Source: Eubacteriales bacterium (lineage in GTDB: Bacteria > Bacillota > Clostridia > Lachnospirales > Lachnospiraceae). Taken from it: a stretch of 64,000 nt of DNA. The notes beneath the pieces were generated by a model, which was not told the DNA's origin, ran no database searches, and saw nothing but the letters and a program-made list of their open reading frames with translations. Where the stretch lies: the NCBI GenBank assembly GCA_030524175.1, contig JAUNHC010000015.1, positions 1 to 64,000 of the forward strand. The letters run 5' to 3'. Positions 61,173 through 64,000 of this stretch are shown piece by piece; within the stretch, counting starts at the first letter, position 1; every line of letters begins with the position of its first letter. Position numbers and translations under genes: made by a program.

Positions 61173-61913
61173 ATGAAAAAAGTGGGATGTATTATTTTGA
61201 CTGCCTTTTTAAGTTTTGCTTTTGGGATTACTGTTGGAAGTGATCTTTTTCAACGGGAGAATAAAAGTATCTCTGACAAGATAATTTCTTCGGAAGAATC
61301 AGAAAGAACTTGGGAGACAAAAACACTGGAGCCTGTAAAAAGCAAGCTGGCTGATCAAAAGAAATGCTGGTTGTGCGGCAATGATAATCGTAGTCTGATG
61401 GGGTATTTCCGTAAGTTTAATGATGTGGGGATCATCTGTACCAATAGCTGGTATGTTCTGGATTTCCAGGTCAGGAACTATGATGAGGCGGGAAATTTTA
61501 CAAGTGAACAAGACGGCAGCCGTTCTGGATGGGTGTCAAATGGGGAAGGGGAATGTTCCTTTTATTCAAACCAAATGTCAGGCCGGGGGATTTCAGAAGT
61601 TACAGCTACTTATGGTGAAAACAGTTATTTTGATATTTCTAAAGTACAGGGGCATTTATGTCAGGTGTGTTTGGATAAAGTGCTGGCAGTGATGGAGACT
61701 TCTGGTTATGAAGATGAACAGGCAAAGCCACGGGATTTGTGTCTGGTGGACTTTCAGACGCTGGAACTGTACCCGCTTCAGAAGCAGAATATCGCGTATT
61801 TTGTGCGGGATTACTATATTATGGTTGAAAGTAAGGAGGAGGAAACAAAGGTACATGCAATCTATGCGCCGGTGTTGGAGAATGGAAGCAAGAATATTGA
61901 ACTTTATTACTAA
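61173..61913 (+). CDS. exported protein with two CxxC pairs (246 aa)
   Basis: ATG 61173 begins a signal-like helix (VGCIILTAFLSFAFGITVG). The exported ~220 residues carry CWLCGNDN (~residue 65) and LCQVCLDK (~residue 155), suggesting a zinc-ribbon or disulphide pair. No known family. An earlier in-frame start at 61122 lies in the terminator and is disfavoured. It may be a cell-surface accessory factor of the element. Confidence 0.68.
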   Translation: MKKVGCIILTAFLSFAFGITVGSDLFQRENKSISDKIISSEESERTWETKTLEPVKSKLADQKKCWLCGNDNRSLMGYFRKFNDVGIICTNSWYVLDFQVRNYDEAGNFTSEQDGSRSGWVSNGEGECSFYSNQMSGRGISEVTATYGENSYFDISKVQGHLCQVCLDKVLAVMETSGYEDEQAKPRDLCLVDFQTLELYPLQKQNIAYFVRDYYIMVESKEEETKVHAIYAPVLENGSKNIELYY

Positions 61914-61992
61914 TTACTTATACATGATTTCAATGGTTTTGGCGCATTTGAAAAGAAAAGCGGGTGAATGAATCATTAAATAAAAGGGGGAC

Positions 61993-62021
61993 TTGATTTC
62001 TCTCATCCCCCAGTGTATAAT
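61993..62021 (+). promoter_or_regulatory. antitoxin RNA promoter
   Basis: TTGATT (61993-61998) and TATAAT (62016-62021) are separated by 17 nt, predicting an RNA start near 62028. Confidence 0.75.
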
Positions 62022-62027
62022 CAAAAC

Positions 62028-62124
62028 AAGAAAGGTAATCAGATGCAAGATCTGATGCCCTCAGTCAATAATATGTCAAAAAGAAATAGTATTCACTTTG
62101 GACGGTGGGATGCTATTTCTTTTT
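62028..62124 (+). ncRNA. predicted antisense antitoxin RNA of type I system
   Basis: From the promoter at 61993-62021 to a perfect 12-bp terminator stem (62078-62089 with 62113-62124, T-rich end), this ~97-nt RNA would be fully complementary to the 3' part of the convergent toxin mRNA. This is the arrangement of txpA/ratA-like and related type I modules. Confidence 0.65.
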
Positions 62125-62196
62125 ATTATGTCGATCTATGTAAGTTAAAGCCGCAAAGACAACAAGTAGTAGTGTTAATACTTCCATTGTGCTCAT
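62113..62196 (-). CDS. putative holin-like type I toxin (27 aa)
   Basis: The peptide has a short polar start (MSTMEV), a single hydrophobic helix (LTLLLVVFAALTY) and a basic end (IDRHNKKK), characteristic of small membrane toxins of Firmicutes type I systems. GGAGGG lies 8 nt before the ATG. Its promoter is at 62273-62301 on the same strand and its stop codon lies inside the shared terminator stem, where the antisense RNA overlaps it. It likely depolarises the membrane when unpaired, giving element maintenance. Confidence 0.8.
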   Translation of the reverse strand: MSTMEVLTLLLVVFAALTYIDRHNKKK

Positions 62197-62272
62197 GGGC
62201 ATCACCCTCCTTCGTAAAACTAGAGGGCATAATCGAAATTGCATCCGTACTTTCCTGTTTGATTATTAAATT

Positions 62273-62301
62273 AGTATAACAGAATAAAAATTCTGCCGCA
62301 A
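62273..62301 (-). promoter_or_regulatory. toxin promoter
   Basis: On the - strand TTGCGG (62296-62301) and TATACT (62273-62278) are separated by 17 nt, giving a leader of about 70 nt before the toxin start. Confidence 0.65.
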
Positions 62302-62309
62302 TATGATAG

Positions 62310-63242
62310 TTAAATATTGCTTCTTATAATACGTGTTATAATTCCAAGAGCAACATTTCGTTCTTCGTCAATGTGTGTGACCACAAAAGATACATCGTCC
62401 TTTTTTCCTGGGGTGCGGGCATCATAGCAGCTGTGGGCAATAGCGTTTACACCGATGGAAAGCCGCACAAAGACCGTTCCTTTATGGATATCCTCCACTG
62501 TTCCGGCGTATTTTCCCTGAACTTTGCATTTTTTCATGTTTTCAATGCTGGTATTGCCTTCTACGCTTTTTACATCTGCCCGGACAGAGATTTTTTCCGG
62601 ATTCTCAGCCTGCACTTCCAGAATACGGACCAGAATGTTTTCGCCTACATGGAAACGTTCTCTGGCATCCCCCATCCAGTCAAAGGAGAGATCACGTGCC
62701 AAAATAGGTGTCTCAACTCCGAAAATTTCTGCCCGGACTACTTTTTCGGCAACAGCAATGACTCTGGCTTGTACAATACGGTCTTCGTGGACCTTGGGTA
62801 TCCCGGAGGAATCCTTGTCCAAATAGAATATTTGACGTTTCTTTAGCATAGCATCCTTGCGGCTGGCAACAATGCTACGTGTTGGGGTATCTAAGCCTTT
62901 TACAAGAAAGTCAATTTCGCAGCCCAGCATGTTGTTTAGGATTTTATTCTGACGCAGTGCCAGTTCCCCATAGTCATGTGCGGCATCCTGCGGCAGATTG
63001 ATCATCATTTCCGTTACCGGAATGACGGCTCGAAATTCTTTGTAATACGCAATCGCAATCAGACTCCCAGTTTCTGTTTTCTCGATTCCTCCCAGCATCC
63101 CGGTCAGGATTCGTTTGGTTCGATAGGCGTTTTGGATTTCGTGCCAGACCAGATCCGCTTTGGATTGTGTGGTTTCCAGTGCAGTATCGGAATCAAGGAT
63201 CAGAATGGAAGTGCTGTTTAAATTATTTTTTTCGTTTGGCAT
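62310..63242 (-). CDS. S1-like RNA-binding domain protein (310 aa)
   Basis: Two C-terminal segments look like S1/OB-fold barrels: ARVIAVAEKVVRAEIFGVET ... FHVGENILVRILEV (~residues 165-215) and GKYAGTVEDIHKGTVFVRLSIGVNAI (~residues 245-275). The N-terminal ~150 residues are not recognised. It follows the coupling protein gene by 13 nt with GGAG upstream, so it belongs to the transfer operon; an RNA or ssDNA-binding role is inferred. Confidence 0.65.
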   Translation of the reverse strand: MPNEKNNLNSTSILILDSDTALETTQSKADLVWHEIQNAYRTKRILTGMLGGIEKTETGSLIAIAYYKEFRAVIPVTEMMINLPQDAAHDYGELALRQNKILNNMLGCEIDFLVKGLDTPTRSIVASRKDAMLKKRQIFYLDKDSSGIPKVHEDRIVQARVIAVAEKVVRAEIFGVETPILARDLSFDWMGDARERFHVGENILVRILEVQAENPEKISVRADVKSVEGNTSIENMKKCKVQGKYAGTVEDIHKGTVFVRLSIGVNAIAHSCYDARTPGKKDDVSFVVTHIDEERNVALGIITRIIRSNI

Positions 63243-63255
63243 AAAAATGCTCCTT

Positions 63256-64000
63256 TCAAATTTTGGTCATAATGGAATCTTTGTCCAGTGGAATCATGTC
63301 AGAGGTGTAAGGATCATACTCGGATAAATCATCCTGCAGCCTGTCTGAAGGTGGATTCTCGTAATCGGGTTCGTGGTAAACTGGAGGTTGTGTGGCAGGA
63401 GGGGATGAATTTTTCCTGGTACACATTGAAGCTGTGGAAGTTCTTTTCTTACGTGGTCTTGGTGAAGAAGGAATTTTGGGTGTATAATCATGTTCTTCGC
63501 ATATTCCGTTTTCCCGCCATTGTGGAATATGCTCACATGCTTTCCGTAGTATCAGCTTTTTTGCATCGGGATGCAGGGTATAATCATACTTTTCAACCCT
63601 GAGCACCTTCTGACCACGTAAAATAATCAGTGCCGTGTCCAAAGGAAGACGAAGAATCTCATCCGGTGTGAGCAGTTTGCGCTTTCCGATGCTTCTGGTA
63701 TGACGGTATTCGGGTGTGTAATCTGAGACCCTCCAGCTATTGAGCTGCTTGGCCTCACTGCTGACACCTACGGTGATATCCCCGGTCCGATCTGAAATAA
63801 AGCTGGCAGTTACCTCATCGGTACACCCTAAAAATAATTGGGTGTCACAATTGCCGATAATTTCCTGCCATTGGTTCAGAGGATAGCGATTTTGCATTTG
63901 CGGCAAATTCTGAAAAATACAGGAAATACTGATATTTCTGCTTCGGATGACAGAAATTTTTTTGTTAAGTTCCAGGATGGCACCCGTATTTGCCAGTTCA
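63256..64000 (-). CDS. virD4: VirD4/TraG-type coupling protein, C-terminal part (5' end outside window)
   Basis: The - strand frame is open through the window edge at 64000. It reads ELANTGAILELNKKISVIRS and FQNLPQMQNRY, the conserved segment after Walker B of type IV coupling ATPases, then GNCDTQLFLGCTDEVTASFISDRTG. The last ~80 residues are a basic, Pro/Ser-rich and acidic tail. The coupling protein links the relaxosome to the channel. Walker A and the membrane part lie outside. Confidence 0.93.
   Translation of the reverse strand, partial: ELANTGAILELNKKISVIRSRNISISCIFQNLPQMQNRYPLNQWQEIIGNCDTQLFLGCTDEVTASFISDRTGDITVGVSSEAKQLNSWRVSDYTPEYRHTRSIGKRKLLTPDEILRLPLDTALIILRGQKVLRVEKYDYTLHPDAKKLILRKACEHIPQWRENGICEEHDYTPKIPSSPRPRKKRTSTASMCTRKNSSPPATQPPVYHEPDYENPPSDRLQDDLSEYDPYTSDMIPLDKDSIMTKI

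Noticed and set aside
62013-62279. 88-codon + strand frame over the toxin locus
   Set aside because: It is antisense to the well-supported toxin gene and contains the terminator stem; it is explained by the antisense RNA.

Overview
The window looks like part of a large conjugative element (an ICE or a conjugative plasmid) from a low-to-mid GC Clostridia host, most likely a gut Lachnospiraceae. The reasons are strong AGGAGG ribosome-binding sites, a Gram-positive type IV secretion module (VirB2, VirB6, VirB4, peptidoglycan hydrolase and VirD4 homologues), a class B sortase, Cna-B/VaFE surface proteins, conjugative-transposon style HTH_16/sigma-like regulators, and a 27-residue holin-like type I toxin. 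No relaxase, replication initiator or attachment site is visible, so ICE versus plasmid cannot be decided from this window.

Layout. (a) 1-5.9 kb, + strand: DNA-processing and maintenance genes (RecD-like helicase end, possible ssDNA-annealing protein, zinc-finger/Toprim primase-like protein, sortase B, ParM/ParR-like segregation pair). (b) 6.0-7.5 kb: an XRE repressor facing a promoter, then two sigma-like/HTH_16 proteins, the first with its ribosome-binding site inside a hairpin. (c) 7.6-8.2 kb: a chimera of broken Fic and AraC genes. (d) 8.5-18.5 kb: a surface-protein locus. A consensus promoter starts a leader made of 16 consecutive 5-nt units of GAG type, ending in a 24-bp terminator stem. 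It precedes a MalT/LuxR-type regulator, a 1640-residue beta-helix surface protein and four exported proteins, three of the products sharing one domain. (e) 18.5-23.8 kb: decayed genes (frameshifted unknown, PtsI fragment, frameshifted ABC permease, MBL-fold fragment). (f) 24.1-26.7 kb: a resolvase module with a defective tyrosine recombinase.

(g) 26.8-42.7 kb, - strand: a long accessory block with LigA, a YkgJ-type cysteine cluster protein, DUF5688, many small unknowns, a DNA methyltransferase, a sigma factor, an AbrB-like regulator, a MoxR-like AAA+ ATPase with a CobT-like VWA protein, and SSB. (h) 42.9-44.4 kb: four small + strand genes, AT-rich and preceded by similar repeats, set into this block. 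(i) 44.5-59.4 kb, - strand: small genes, sigma factor, VaFE adhesin with thioester-like N-terminus, then the conjugation ATPase (PrgI-VirB4 fusion), hydrolase and VirB6/VirB2-like proteins. (j) 59.9-64 kb: XRE regulators, an exported protein, a complete type I toxin-antitoxin pair, an S1-like protein and the VirD4 coupling protein, which runs off the end.

How it fits together. The - strand blocks supply the mating channel, its surface adhesin and lesion repair/ssDNA handling during transfer; the left end supplies segregation and DNA processing. Three - strand operons (LigA, SSB, VirB2) each begin with a clear promoter followed by one to three terminator-like hairpins before the first gene, and the LigA and SSB promoters share an AACACTATA-type half-site. 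This suggests coordinated control with readthrough of leader terminators. Assignments rest on reading motifs by eye; no database search was run.
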